Source: Tritrichomonas musculus (lineage: Eukaryota; Parabasalia; Tritrichomonadida; Tritrichomonadidae). Taken from it: a stretch of DNA of 64,000 nucleotides. Every line of letters begins with the position of its first letter. Position 1 is the first letter of the stretch. Both the position numbers and the translations under genes were made by a program. The notes below the pieces were generated by a model. The model did not search any database. It was not told the origin of the DNA and was given only the letters and a program-made list of their open reading frames with translations. Location: positions 682,001-746,000 of the forward strand of contig JAPFFF010000011.1 of assembly GCA_039105265.1 (NCBI GenBank). The letters run 5' to 3'. This document shows positions 9,017 through 19,496 of this stretch, in pieces.

Positions 9017-9026
9017 TTTATTTTTG
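9017..9026 (+). promoter_or_regulatory. TTTATTTTTG motif upstream of 9032 gene
   Basis: TTTATTTTTG followed by CATAAATG at the start codon; same arrangement as other family A and B genes. Confidence 0.45.
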
Positions 9027-9031
9027 CATAA

Positions 9032-9622
9032 ATGGATATTGATATGGATACTGATATGGCTACTGGTACAGCAACTGGTACAGATACTGATATGGCTACT
9101 GGTACAGATACTGGTACAGCAAATGATACAGCAACTGATGCTGAGATACTCCTAAAGATCGTAGATGGTATCACCGATTTACGCCGAGATGTCAAGCATT
9201 TGATTAAGCGTATGAACCATAAACGCAAACCATCTGCTGATACCCCAAAGGCTGAAGCACATATCGACACCACTCAGGATACCACTCAGGATGCTAATGA
9301 CTCACCTCCTGAAACCCCATCTATTGAACATCCCCGACCTCGTTTAAATCGGACCCATATATTCAATCGAAGCAAGTTCCTGGATATTGGGGATCACGAC
9401 CGATTGATCCAATATGTCACATCACAGGCAGTAATCGATGCGGTCTCCCAAGCAGAACCTCATAAACGCGTATCCCTATTGCGTAGACTCATACGCGATA
9501 ACCTAAAGTTGAGTATCTCCATGTATATGACTCAAAAACTAATCAACACCCATATGCCTATAAACGGTCCCCCAAGGGAAACAGCTCCAGACCCCGATGA
9601 GATCGATACAACCGATTTCTAA
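9032..9622 (+). CDS. Family B protein with Thr/Asp/Ala/Gly repeat N-terminus (196 aa)
   Basis: A 196-residue protein. Residues 1-37 are low complexity, built from short repeats of Thr, Asp, Met, Ala and Gly (MATGTATGTDTD) that reflect an iterated DNA unit around ATGGCTACTGGTACAG. A helix follows (EILLKIVDGITDLRRDV). The C-terminal half (residues 105-180) contains FNRSKFLDIGDHDRLIQYV and a basic helix with RLIRDNLKLSISMYM. This half matches the 162-residue protein at 48885-49373, which has FNSSKFL, HERELVIQFL and KHLNIDISTYM, so the conserved domain is C-terminal. Function unknown; a DNA-binding or regulatory protein is plausible. Confidence 0.6.
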   Translation: MDIDMDTDMATGTATGTDTDMATGTDTGTANDTATDAEILLKIVDGITDLRRDVKHLIKRMNHKRKPSADTPKAEAHIDTTQDTTQDANDSPPETPSIEHPRPRLNRTHIFNRSKFLDIGDHDRLIQYVTSQAVIDAVSQAEPHKRVSLLRRLIRDNLKLSISMYMTQKLINTHMPINGPPRETAPDPDEIDTTDF

Positions 9623-9881
9623 CCGTAGTCCAAAAATATTTTTGCAAAAACCGACCCCATGATGGATGCGTAGTGCATTCTCTAGAGGAACCAATATACT
9701 TGCCCGGGATTGCACATCAATCCCTCAAGGAAAATACCTGCATCCACCATGAGGCTGGTTGGGGTTGCAAATGCCGGCAAATGCCCGTATTACCCCATAA
9801 TCCACAAGTAATAGCTTACCCAAGGTGTTTAGTGCGCTTGGGCTCTACCACAAATATGGACCGGAAATAATACGAAAAATC

Positions 9882-9965
9882 GGTATGGCAGTGGATCGAA
9901 CCTATGCCTGCCGCCGAAGCTGGGAGACATCCTTCTTGATCCAACAACTATACCAGTTAGCGCTA
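9882..9965 (-). other. tRNA-like segment
   Basis: Reading the minus strand, a box A-like word TAGCGCTAACTGG is followed about 60 bases later by a box B-like word GGTTCGATCC. Paired ends GGTAT and ATACC span 73 nt. The T-arm does not pair properly, so this is not a canonical tRNA. It could be a decayed tRNA or a Pol III-type control sequence. Confidence 0.3.
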
Positions 9966-10041
9966 ACACATATATGATTCCGATTTGCTATTTAATTGAG
10001 TAAAATTCAAAAATAGTATGTTATCAACTGCGTTGCGATGA

Positions 10042-10050
10042 TTATTTTTG
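10042..10050 (+). promoter_or_regulatory. TTATTTTTG motif upstream of family B polymerase
   Basis: TTATTTTTG about 20 bases before the start; the start itself reads GGGGTAAATG. Confidence 0.4.
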
Positions 10051-10070
10051 TATTTTTACCAATGGGGTAA

Positions 10071-13000
10071 ATGAGTAAGATTACTAATTGGAATTTCGAT
10101 AAAAAGGTTCTACCCACAGACATCGTCAGAGACTATATCGATCTCATCAATGAGAAGTTCCGCGGGGGTATCTCAACCAACAGCCAATATGTTGGACAGC
10201 TGAGCAGTCTCATAAAGTTCCTGAATGAGAACTCGTTTGTAGCTCACACTGATTTTGATCCCGATAATAAGCTCGAGGAATCAGATCTTGATACATTCCT
10301 CAGACGACTGAGGCTTACACGTGCTGAGCAGAGGCGTCTCAAGGTATTGGGATTGGAAGGTGCTGAACGCTTACTGAATAGCAAGATTAATAAGACCCAT
10401 TTTAATAAAACTGTTTTAACCGCGAGTGATGTCAAAGATTATATCAAGATCGTCAACACTGAGTTCGGTGGCAAAATCCCAACCGACATACCACAGGCCG
10501 CACAGCAGAGCAGTCTCATAAAGTTCCTGAATGATAATTTATTTGTATATCGCACACGTTTTGATACTAATACTCTTCTCAAAGTCTCAGATTTTGACAA
10601 ATTCTTCGAGAGACTGCATGATGAACAAGAGGATAAGCTGCTGAGGGATGCAACTGAACAGAATCTGCAAGCAATTGAGAAGGTCAGACTTGAGCGGGAA
10701 CGTGCTAAGCAATTGGAACAGGAGCGTGCTAAGCAAGAGCGTCTCCAGAAGCAGGAACAGAAACTGGCTGAGAAATCGCATCGCGATCGATTGAAACAGA
10801 AGCAGAAACAGGAGCGGGAACAGGAGCGTGAAAAGCAGCGCAAGATTACTACTAAGCATTTTGCTAAAAGTATTCTAACCATAGCTACTGTTGAAAAATA
10901 TATCAAGACCGCCAATAAGGAGTTCGATGCCAACATCCCAACCCGCGTATCATATAATGAACAACTGAACAGTCTCATAAAGTTCCTGAATGAGAACTCA
11001 TTTGTATATCGCACCGGTTTTAATCGCACTCGTGGGCTCGAGGCATCAGATCTTGATACATTCTTCAAGCAGCTGAGGGCTGAACGAACTAAGGATTACT
11101 TCAAGCATTTCGATAGAGATGATTACAAGATCGAAGACCCCATTGATGAACGCCAGCAATTGAATACCTGGATTAAGTTCATTCAGCAATTAGATGATGA
11201 ACACAAAGCATATTCATATTTCAACAAGTATTATCCCGAGTATCTCGATAGAGCTGAAATACAGGATATACTCCGAGACAGGACTAAGGTTACAAAACTG
11301 AATCATATTATCGGTAGTAACGCTAGTATTGATGATAACAAAGCATATTCCTATTTCAACAAATATTTCCCCGAGTATATCGACAGAACTGAAATACATA
11401 ATATACCCCGAGACAGGACTAAGGTTACAAAACTGGTCCATATTATCAATGATTCCCCCAAGGCCCCCGAAAATATTGATGATCTCCCCAAGGACCCTGA
11501 AAATAATGAAATACTCGATTACCTCAGTGAGTTCGGTCATGAGTTCAAATCGAAACACACCGATTTCCTCATGGTGAATGAACCTGATAGCTATGATAGG
11601 GCTGTTGAGGCTTGGCGATCATATACCAAATATGCTGATAGTGATTACAAGGAGCGTGAGGATATCGATACCTATGAGCCAATATACATATACTACTTCA
11701 ACTCGATATCCTCATTGAACACCATATATGACGGACTGCAACAGGTCTATAAGCGTGAGGTAAAACCATTCAAAATATATTTCCAACTCTCGGGTGTATT
11801 TGAGACCCCCTATGCTGAGAAAGTGTTTGGGTATTCATGTGAATATGCAGCTAGGGAAATCAATTGGAACAACTATAAATCGGCTATCCCAATTGTGGTT
11901 CGTGATGAGCAATCACTTGATATCGTGAAGTACTATATTGAATCAGTACTACACTCATATGAGACCTCAACATCTGGAACCAAGTTGATTATGGTAGGAT
12001 CAGTCTCATTCACGGTATCTCGAATGGTCAAGGTTAGTGGTCCAATCAAGGATTTACCTCCTGAGATCAAAAATAGCAAATTCATCATCACGGACAACGC
12101 CGATGACAATCTATGTTGGTACCGATTTCTGGCTGCATGTCTAGATGACCATCTGGTTGACCCCGAATCAGGTTGCAATACCAAGAATCGCACACAGGCA
12201 GCTAGGAAGCTCCTATGCGAGGATCACAATATAGTGTATTCTACTAAGCCATCTCAAGATGCAATTGACCTCCTGAACAACTATCCGGGAACATCAATTG
12301 AATCCATGAAGGCATCTGCCGAGAAGCATCACTTGAATGTGGACATCTATGAGTACTTGGAGGATCTCAAAGTCTATAACCTTCAGGACCAATGGAAATA
12401 CAATGAGGACAACTCATTTAGGAAATCCGCATTGCTGTACACCCAAAATCGAATCATCCACATAATGTACATCAGGAATGCTGAGAAGCTGACCAACATT
12501 CATATCTGCCCAAAGTGTGGCTCATATGCCCATTACGGTCATTACAACATGAAGTGTTTCGAGAACCATGTTAAGAACTGTGAGCAGGAACTGCATTCCG
12601 GGGTATTTCGAAAGCGTTTCATACCCAATCGTGAACCACTACCATACTGTCCACATATACTTAGCAATCCGGTGTACGAATATTGCTTAGCCTATGGTCT
12701 CGAATGGAAACCCAACATATATTACATCACCTACGATTTCGAAACTGTTGAACAGCCTGTGAATGCATCTATTGGTTCATCCACAACCATCAACTCACGA
12801 CTGATACCCCTGAGTGTATCATCATGTGTCAAATCGCAATCTGGTTGTACCACAAAGCACTTCTCATTAAGGGATTCATCTGAGTTCATCATCAAATGGA
12901 TCGAGTGGTTGTTTGAGCAATCCAAGCAGGTGTATCACGATAAGGTTCAATACATGAAATCCTTCATCAATCAACCAGTTGACAATCTCAAAACCATTGA

Positions 13001-14993
13001 TCGCAACCTGAATGTGATAACCGTATTTGGATTCAACTCGAGTAGATTCGATAGCAACCTATTCAAGGAGTATCTCAACTACAGTTCAGCCAAGCGAAAT
13101 ATGTTCTGGAGTGTTGAGCCCAATAGCATCATTGGTACCACATCCTCACTGAAGCAGTTCATATTGAAGTCACCCAAATACGATACCAAGTTGCGATTCA
13201 TCGACGCACAATCATTCGTCGCTGGAGGTACATTACGACAATTCGGGGTAGACTTTGGGGGAGTTGAGAATAGCTCAAAGGGTGTATTCCCATATGAAGC
13301 CATCAACACTGAGAACTACAATGAGGTCCTCTCAAAAGCAGAGCCATTTGAGTATGAAGCGTTCTACAGCTATCTCAACCAGAAGAACCCATTGACACCA
13401 GATGATTACAAACTATATCTCGAGGATGCCAAAAACTATAAAACCCGATGGGACTACCTACTTGCATACAATGATAATGATGTCGAGATGATGATCAAAC
13501 CCATTGACAACCTAATTGCACTCAATGCTCAGTACAATGTGGACCTCATCTCAAACCTATCGCTAAGCAAGAATGCATCCTGTATCAAGTATGCACTCGC
13601 ATATAAGGAATTTGATCCAAATACCGAATACTCTATACAGAATCCCATTAACAAATTCAAACCAAACCTCGATTGGTGGCGATTCAAATGCGAGAACTAC
13701 TATAACCAGGATGTCAAATATAATCTAGCTCATAAGGACAAACCCAGGAACCTCGATAAATGTGTTTGTGAGGAGCAATTCGATAAGTTCATGGATATGT
13801 ACAACAATCCAGATACAGGCAAGTGCCATCTCTGTGGTGAGCACTTCACATGGACCAACAGACCTACTCTCGATAGAATCAATAATGATATCGGTCATGA
13901 ACTCAGTAACTGTAAACTCGCTTGTGCGGAATGCAACAGACTTCGCAGCCGTGATGACCCCAATATAACCAAACTCCGAATTCAGCTGAAGAAGTACTGC
14001 AAGATGATGCATCTCCCAACACTCATCAATGACGAACAGGAGTATTACAGCTTACGGAACAACATCACTGGTGGTCTATCCAATGTCATGCATCGAGTCA
14101 ACATCAAGGGTCATACCAAAATAAACCGCTTTAGATACAACGCCGTTGATCACAAGGTAATCTCATATGATACTCCACACACAATGACTCACATTGTTGG
14201 AGTCGATTTCAACAGCTTATACCCATCTGCATTCAGTTCATCCAAACATGATGTCAATCCATATCACGGGGGAGTCATGTATATGCCAGGTTCCATGATG
14301 GAGCGATTCGAGGTGTACAAGGACGGGGTCAAAAATATGAAGACCTACAACACATGTATGGGTATCATCAACAGCCAGAAGTACCAAGATCATCCCGATT
14401 TCCTATTCAAAGCGGAGGTCATGTTGAAATGCCCAATATCCAAAATCAACTACTTCATCAATTTCCCACCAGTATTTCGCAATTTCGATATCTCCAATGA
14501 TGAGGCCACAATTGGTCCATATATGCACGACTACATGACTCACAACAAGCTCCCATCTGTTGACAAAACTGAACGGAAGCTGACCATGAGTGTTGATACA
14601 ATGGGTACCTATCAGACATTCTCGAACTACTACCTCTGGTTCCTCCTCGACCATGGACTTGTCATTGAGGATATCAAGAGTCTCACCAAATACGAGGCTC
14701 ATCGCGGATTCAACCCATTCGTTAGCGAGTTCATGAAACGCCGTCAGGATATCATATCTGGAGTTGCTGGGGGAAATGAAAAATTTTATAAGATCAGCAT
14801 GAATGGTTCATATGGGTACGATGGTATGAACACCGAGAAGTTCTCCAAAATCAAGATATGCTCGCGCGATAAGACCTTCCAGAATATCATCTACGACAAC
14901 TATGTCAGTGGCACCAAATTGAGTGATGACAACTATCTACTCCAGATGAACCCAAAGAGCTTCAAATGCACGACATGCCTTCAGGAACGATGA
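10071..14993 (+). pseudogene. Protein-primed DNA polymerase B with OTU-like and HNH domains, family B
   Basis: Long polymerase ORF. Residues 1-350 hold three tandem ~85-residue helical repeats, each with a SSLIKFLNENSFV-like core. Residues about 375-460 hold two ~47-residue repeats (KAYSYFNKYYPEY). An OTU-like cysteine region (DNLCWYRFLA) is near 676, a CxxC...HxxxC zinc motif near 810-840, and exonuclease motifs YDFET near 887, NSSRFDSN near 988 and YNDND near 1130. An HNH domain (CHLCGEHF...CAECNRLR) is near 1250-1297, polymerase motif A DFNSLYPS near 1377 and motif B MNGSYGYDG near 1574. The A2 homologue is at 44252-48796. It abuts MCP sequence and is counted as broken. Confidence 0.75.
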
Positions 14994-14999
14994 AAATGG

Positions 15000-15302
15000 T
15001 GTCCGATATCGAAATACACTGAGTGATGCCACATCATTTGTATTCAATGTCCAAACTGAACGTGCATCTGCTGGATACTGTTATGATGGCTTAGATGGTG
15101 GCAAAGGCAATATCTATATTCAAGTCAATGGTCAACCAATATTCACTGGTGATAATGATACATATTACAAGATTATCGAACCAAGTGGAGCCATTGTTAG
15201 ACCACCACCTGTCCAACTCTGTTTATGCAGAGACACCTACTTCAAGCTCTCACTCGATGGCCTTGAATATATCGATGATGAATCACCAGCTGGCTCACAA
15301 GT
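15000..15302 (+). pseudogene. 3' piece of family B major capsid protein gene
   Basis: Sequence closely matches 2161-2465 of the family A MCP: encoded words ATSFVFN, TERASAGYCYDGLDGG and LSLDGLEY are shared. It directly follows polymerase sequence, which shows that family B is rearranged. The family D element is inserted at its 3' end. Confidence 0.7.
15298..15302. repeat. Left target-site duplication CAAGT
   Basis: CAAGT directly precedes the left TIR of the family D element and is repeated directly after the right TIR at 40213-40217. A 5-bp duplication fits Polinton integration (5-6 bp). Confidence 0.85.
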
Positions 15303-15529
15303 AGTAGTATAGTATAGGCTGGGATTCATTCTTCACCCCAGCCTACACTGCTCGCCACCAAGCTCAGGTACGCCTTCGCTTGGGCCTCGCTACCCGGCCA
15401 AATACCCTCTGAAAACCTATCGTAAGTACACACCCTCTACTTTCACTATTCCACCAATGTCATTTCCAAGGTATGGAGTAGTTTTTGAGCTTTCTAATGG
15501 TGTTTTTTGAATTCTACACCCGAAAAATA
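15303..15529 (+). repeat. Left terminal inverted repeat of family D Polinton
   Basis: 227 bases identical by eye to the reverse complement of 39986-40212. The tip holds an internal hairpin: TAGGCTGGG (15315-15323) pairs with CCCAGCCTA (15337-15345). A second potential stem uses CCAAGC and GCTTGG. Such structured tips may matter for protein-primed replication (inference). Confidence 0.92.
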
Positions 15530-15545
15530 TTGAGATATAGAACTT

Positions 15546-18500
15546 TTACTCTTTGAATACACAAACAATATTATCATTTATTTTTGCAGTTATGATTCCA
15601 ATTGTTAAACGTCTTATTTTTGATGTTATTGGAGTATTTTCATCAAGAACTTTGATTTGATTATCTTCATCAATATAAATTTCATCACCAATTTCAAACC
15701 TTGATGAATCATCAACTTTGACCAAATAATCACCATGACTTGCAAAAGTTATTGAATTATTTTCTTCGTCAATTCGAACACAAATTCCAATAAATTCTTT
15801 CCAAGTACCTGTCGTTTTCACTGAACAAATACAATCTATTGAATCTTTTTCGGTTGATTCAATCCATTGATTATCAATCCTTTTATAAACTTTTCCTGTA
15901 ATAAATACTGGTTTTCCTATTTCAAAATCATCAATAATATCTTCAATTGGAGCATAATGTGTGATTGTATTTGAACCCCTACTGTTGACAGTTCCTTTGA
16001 CATCTAAATTTCCAAAAATCTCGAATAGTCTTCCTGATGGAGAAACTTCATAAGAAAATGCTATTGAATTATTCAAAATTACTTTCCAGCGGGCAGTATT
16101 GTATTGATTATAATATATTATTTTAGAACATTTTGTTGAATCCAAACCAAGAACTATATTTGATTCATATAAACCAGGATTTCCTTGATATACCTTTAAA
16201 CAATCTGCATCTACACCATCTATTTCTAAATCACCATATGTTATAAAAACGTTATTATGAAAAATGGTATGATTTGCGTCCCAACCAATAATATTTGCAC
16301 AACCTGTAACACCTAAAACACCTAAACCAGTCATAAAACCGAAAGTAGCAGCTTCATTTTCATTTGTACCTATGCCTGCTATTAACGAGATTTTTAAATC
16401 TGATTCTGTATTATTTGTATCTAATATTGTTATTTTCCCATTTATCGTTGAATCACCCTCTTTGGAGACATAATTGGTCAAATCAACAGGTTCAGGAATT
16501 TCACTCTTCAATGCAAATTTTTCATCACAATCTGTTTTCTTATAATAAGTTGAATCCAATAGTTTTGATAATAAATCAACTTTTTTATCAATTAGATTAC
16601 TTTCAAATATTGTTTGATATGTATTAGTGACACAAGCTAATGATGGCACAGCAGCTGTTGCATCACATTCAGTTTCATCAGATTGAACAACAAGTGGAAT
16701 TTCACTTTTCAATGCTAATTGATCTTCTTCGCCATAATTCAAATCATTTTTGCTTCGATATTTATTATCTGCTTCTTCTTTCGTATACAGGTTATCCATA
16801 TTAACCATATTATTTTTTAATTCATCTAATGCTTCATTTACTTCATCAACAGTTGGGAATTCATTTAATGTAGTAGCTAGAGCTGTATCATTCTTTTCTA
16901 TCTGCTCATGTAATGTATCTATCTTCTTATGTAAAGCATCTATATCACAAGTATATGCTAAATCATTTGTGGTAAATTCCATTCTTCTTTTTGCTGTATT
17001 CTCTTTGATGCTGATTCCACCAACCCTCAGTTTATTTGGGTTTGATATAACAAATGTTTTGTCATTCATAGTGCAGCTAGGAAAATCAGTTGTTCCTTGG
17101 TAATTAATTGTTCCACCAGTAATATTAATAGTAACTATATTCTCTTCATAATCAACATCATTGTATTCACTAACTTTTTGGACCAAAAATCGTGCTTTGA
17201 TGGTTCCATCTGTGATAACATCTTCAGCCTCCAAATGGACCTCGCCATTGACATATTTACCAACAACATCTATTATGTCATCTCTAACCAAATCTGTTGA
17301 TGACACACTCTTCTCTACAGTAGTCGCTAATGTTTTTATCATTGGTTTCATCGTATGACGGAATCTCTTACACATATCTATTGTTGAAGTTAATGTCATG
17401 GCTACTTTGGACGGATCATCAAGTTCATCAGTAAAGTTTATTTCATTAACAGGTACATACTCCTCATCGCACCAAGCTATAATATTATTTAGTTTATCTT
17501 TGTTAGATAACGAACGCATCATTCTACTAACTGGAATAGATACCATATCACCAAAGAATACATCAGCTCCAATATCAGGTAGTTCGTCAGTGAGCTTACC
17601 AGCAATATCTTCTACAACATTTGTACCAACATCAGACACCTTGGTTACAGTATTTATTAATTCCCTACCCCCAGTTTGTGCTGCTTTAGATGCAAATGAT
17701 AATGCTTTACCAGCAACACCTATACCAGTAGCACCTAATACACAACCAACAGCACCTAAAGCAATACCTATGTTAGCTTTCATATCTACCTTATCCACTT
17801 CTTTTTGTAAATATTTTGTCTTCGCTGCTTGTTCTGCCATCTCTGAGTTCAATGTCTCTACATTGTTCTTTATATCTTTCACGTCATAAGAAACCACATC
17901 AACAGTATTTGTAACCATGTTTAGATCTGATCGCATAGTCATAATGTTATCAGCTGTAATTATCTTCGAAGAAGTAATATTGAAGTCCGTATACAAAGTT
18001 GTGGCTGCATCTGGTCTTGGAGTAATCTCATAAAATTGTTGTTGAATAATGTACTTAAAAGCATTTGTTGTTGGATCCCAGTTAACTTCTTCTATAGGAT
18101 CCGTGTACTGTTGACGTAAATAGAGTTCGATATCTCTAGTCTCGATGTTAATGTTACTGCTGGACCAATAATAGTTAATTTTTTCAATACTATCTAATTC
18201 AGCAATCAAATCTATGTCGTACCCATAATGTTCGTTCTTATGTAGTTCATCCCATCTAAAAGTAAGCCTGTTACTCGCTCCATCAAGTGACATATCGTAA
18301 ACAATTTTGTCTATACGGTTCAACAACGACTCTACCTCTTCTTTATTACTGTTTTGGATCTGTAATTGTAGCGGTAAATAATCGTATCCTTCTTTAGTAT
18401 ATATCTCTACTGTTGAATCACATCTATCTATTTCTATGCTATGTGCAGAACCATTTGCCTCTGTACCATCTTTGAACAACAACTTTGTAGTGCCATTGGC

Positions 18501-19469
18501 GAACATCACTTTCATGAAATTTTCATTAGTATCATCCAACAACATCTTATTCCATTCACTACGTTTGCATCTGACATAGCATCCACTTGCTCCATAATTA
18601 TTTTTGTTTACACGAAGATATTGCTTACTGCTCTCTATTTTCCCATTGCTACGTCCTTGCATGTTCTCTCCAACCCATTTTGTTCCATCCCATATTAGGC
18701 TCCATCTATTACCAAAACAGTGTTCAGTAAATGTAAAATTAAGGTTAATGGGTATTGTATAATCATTTGGAATTCGATATATCATCTTGTAGTAATCAAC
18801 TGAGTCGACATTCACTGTAGTTACGACACTTGGTTTATAAAAGTAATGAACATCTGATTCATACAACTGAAGAGCATTACGCGCATCTATTACATCACAC
18901 TTGACTACTGGCTTCTTCGCAACCATCGAGTCTTGCTTTAGTAAGTACTGTATCGATAGCTCCCCATTCATGTATAATGAATATGGATTCACACCGAGTC
19001 TAGTATCAAATGCTATAAAGAACTCAGGGCCGAATGTAGTCCAATGCGTGACCATACATTTAAGATCAGTACGACATGTAATACACGGACCTTTTGCTTG
19101 ATGATTTTCAACGTATGCAGTAAATTCTTTCACTAGATTGCCTTCATAATCGTATATCACTTCTTTCCTAAGTATGAATTTGAATACGACAGTTACGTCA
19201 GGAGCAGCTATTATCTTATTTAGTACGTCATTTGACATATTAATTTTCAGGATGTTGTAGTTAGCCATCGACAGTGATTCATCTTTATAGGCTGTTATGT
19301 TCTCATTTTTGATTTCATATTCAGGATAACCTTCTACTTCTTCAAACCAGCTTCCTCCTTGTACATATCCATCCAAATCACTCAGCGTTAATAATTCACT
19401 TCCTTTCCTAGTAGCATCTCCTACCTTAAATTGTATGTCTCCAATGAATTTTGTTGTCGTCTCGTCCAT
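15546..19469 (-). CDS. Fibre-like structural protein (1307 aa), family D
   Basis: A 1307-residue protein, probably a virion fibre or spike. A segment near residues 233-260 (LNFTFTEHCFGNRWSLIWDG) and another near 490-518 (YTDFNITSSKIITADNIMTM) are also found in the 1755-residue neighbour, and the second also in family C (61870-64000). A Gly/Ala-rich hydrophobic stretch lies near 565-590. Coiled-coil-like and repetitive segments (ALKSEIP twice, YKKTD) run through 830-1000. The last ~120 residues (VFITGKVYK, then IGICVRID) resemble C-terminal domains of phage tail fibres. The start follows TTATTTTTTTGGACTTAAATG. It is the first gene inside the left TIR and is on the same strand as the next giant gene, 27 bases away. 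Confidence 0.7.
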   Translation of the reverse strand: MDETTTKFIGDIQFKVGDATRKGSELLTLSDLDGYVQGGSWFEEVEGYPEYEIKNENITAYKDESLSMANYNILKINMSNDVLNKIIAAPDVTVVFKFILRKEVIYDYEGNLVKEFTAYVENHQAKGPCITCRTDLKCMVTHWTTFGPEFFIAFDTRLGVNPYSLYMNGELSIQYLLKQDSMVAKKPVVKCDVIDARNALQLYESDVHYFYKPSVVTTVNVDSVDYYKMIYRIPNDYTIPINLNFTFTEHCFGNRWSLIWDGTKWVGENMQGRSNGKIESSKQYLRVNKNNYGASGCYVRCKRSEWNKMLLDDTNENFMKVMFANGTTKLLFKDGTEANGSAHSIEIDRCDSTVEIYTKEGYDYLPLQLQIQNSNKEEVESLLNRIDKIVYDMSLDGASNRLTFRWDELHKNEHYGYDIDLIAELDSIEKINYYWSSSNINIETRDIELYLRQQYTDPIEEVNWDPTTNAFKYIIQQQFYEITPRPDAATTLYTDFNITSSKIITADNIMTMRSDLNMVTNTVDVVSYDVKDIKNNVETLNSEMAEQAAKTKYLQKEVDKVDMKANIGIALGAVGCVLGATGIGVAGKALSFASKAAQTGGRELINTVTKVSDVGTNVVEDIAGKLTDELPDIGADVFFGDMVSIPVSRMMRSLSNKDKLNNIIAWCDEEYVPVNEINFTDELDDPSKVAMTLTSTIDMCKRFRHTMKPMIKTLATTVEKSVSSTDLVRDDIIDVVGKYVNGEVHLEAEDVITDGTIKARFLVQKVSEYNDVDYEENIVTINITGGTINYQGTTDFPSCTMNDKTFVISNPNKLRVGGISIKENTAKRRMEFTTNDLAYTCDIDALHKKIDTLHEQIEKNDTALATTLNEFPTVDEVNEALDELKNNMVNMDNLYTKEEADNKYRSKNDLNYGEEDQLALKSEIPLVVQSDETECDATAAVPSLACVTNTYQTIFESNLIDKKVDLLSKLLDSTYYKKTDCDEKFALKSEIPEPVDLTNYVSKEGDSTINGKITILDTNNTESDLKISLIAGIGTNENEAATFGFMTGLGVLGVTGCANIIGWDANHTIFHNNVFITYGDLEIDGVDADCLKVYQGNPGLYESNIVLGLDSTKCSKIIYYNQYNTARWKVILNNSIAFSYEVSPSGRLFEIFGNLDVKGTVNSRGSNTITHYAPIEDIIDDFEIGKPVFITGKVYKRIDNQWIESTEKDSIDCICSVKTTGTWKEFIGICVRIDEENNSITFASHGDYLVKVDDSSRFEIGDEIYIDEDNQIKVLDENTPITSKIRRLTIGIITAKINDNIVCVFKE

Positions 19470-19496
19470 TTAAGTCCAAAAAAATAATTCTCTATT

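Larger units (their letters stand above)
9623..10070. other. Non-coding spacer with hairpin and tRNA-like stretch
   Basis: No convincing gene. A short stretch has CCCAAG and CTTGGG arms around 9819-9843 that could form a hairpin. A tRNA-like segment lies at about 9882-9965. The spacer ends with TTATTTTTG (10042-10050) before the polymerase start. A 65-codon open frame here lacks an ATG start and any similarity I can see. Confidence 0.5.
7684..15302. mobile_element. Polinton family B, left part (broken)
   Basis: Family B sequence is visibly richer in G and C than family A, in codon choice as well as overall. It carries polymerase sequence in both orientations, a KilA-N piece, a Thr/Asp-rich protein gene, a long polymerase ORF and a 3' piece of an MCP gene. 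The right part of the family B material continues at 40213-42934 beyond the family D insertion. The gene order is scrambled compared with A2, so the copy is broken and rearranged, with at least three breaks. It is older than the family D element that interrupts it. Confidence 0.7.

Noticed and set aside
8986-9273. 95-codon minus-strand frame rich in Val/Ser/Ala
   Set aside because: Antisense shadow of the repetitive start of the 9032 gene.
9673-9870. 65-codon frame downstream of the 9032 gene
   Set aside because: No ATG start, no similarity to any neighbour, and it overlaps a hairpin in a non-coding spacer.
9882-9965. Canonical tRNA gene
   Set aside because: Box A and B words are present, but the T-arm and anticodon arm do not pair. 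Reported only as tRNA-like.
10439-11068. 209-codon Ser/Cys/Arg-rich minus-strand frame
   Set aside because: Antisense of the tandem repeats and charged region of the family B polymerase; composition is typical of a shadow.
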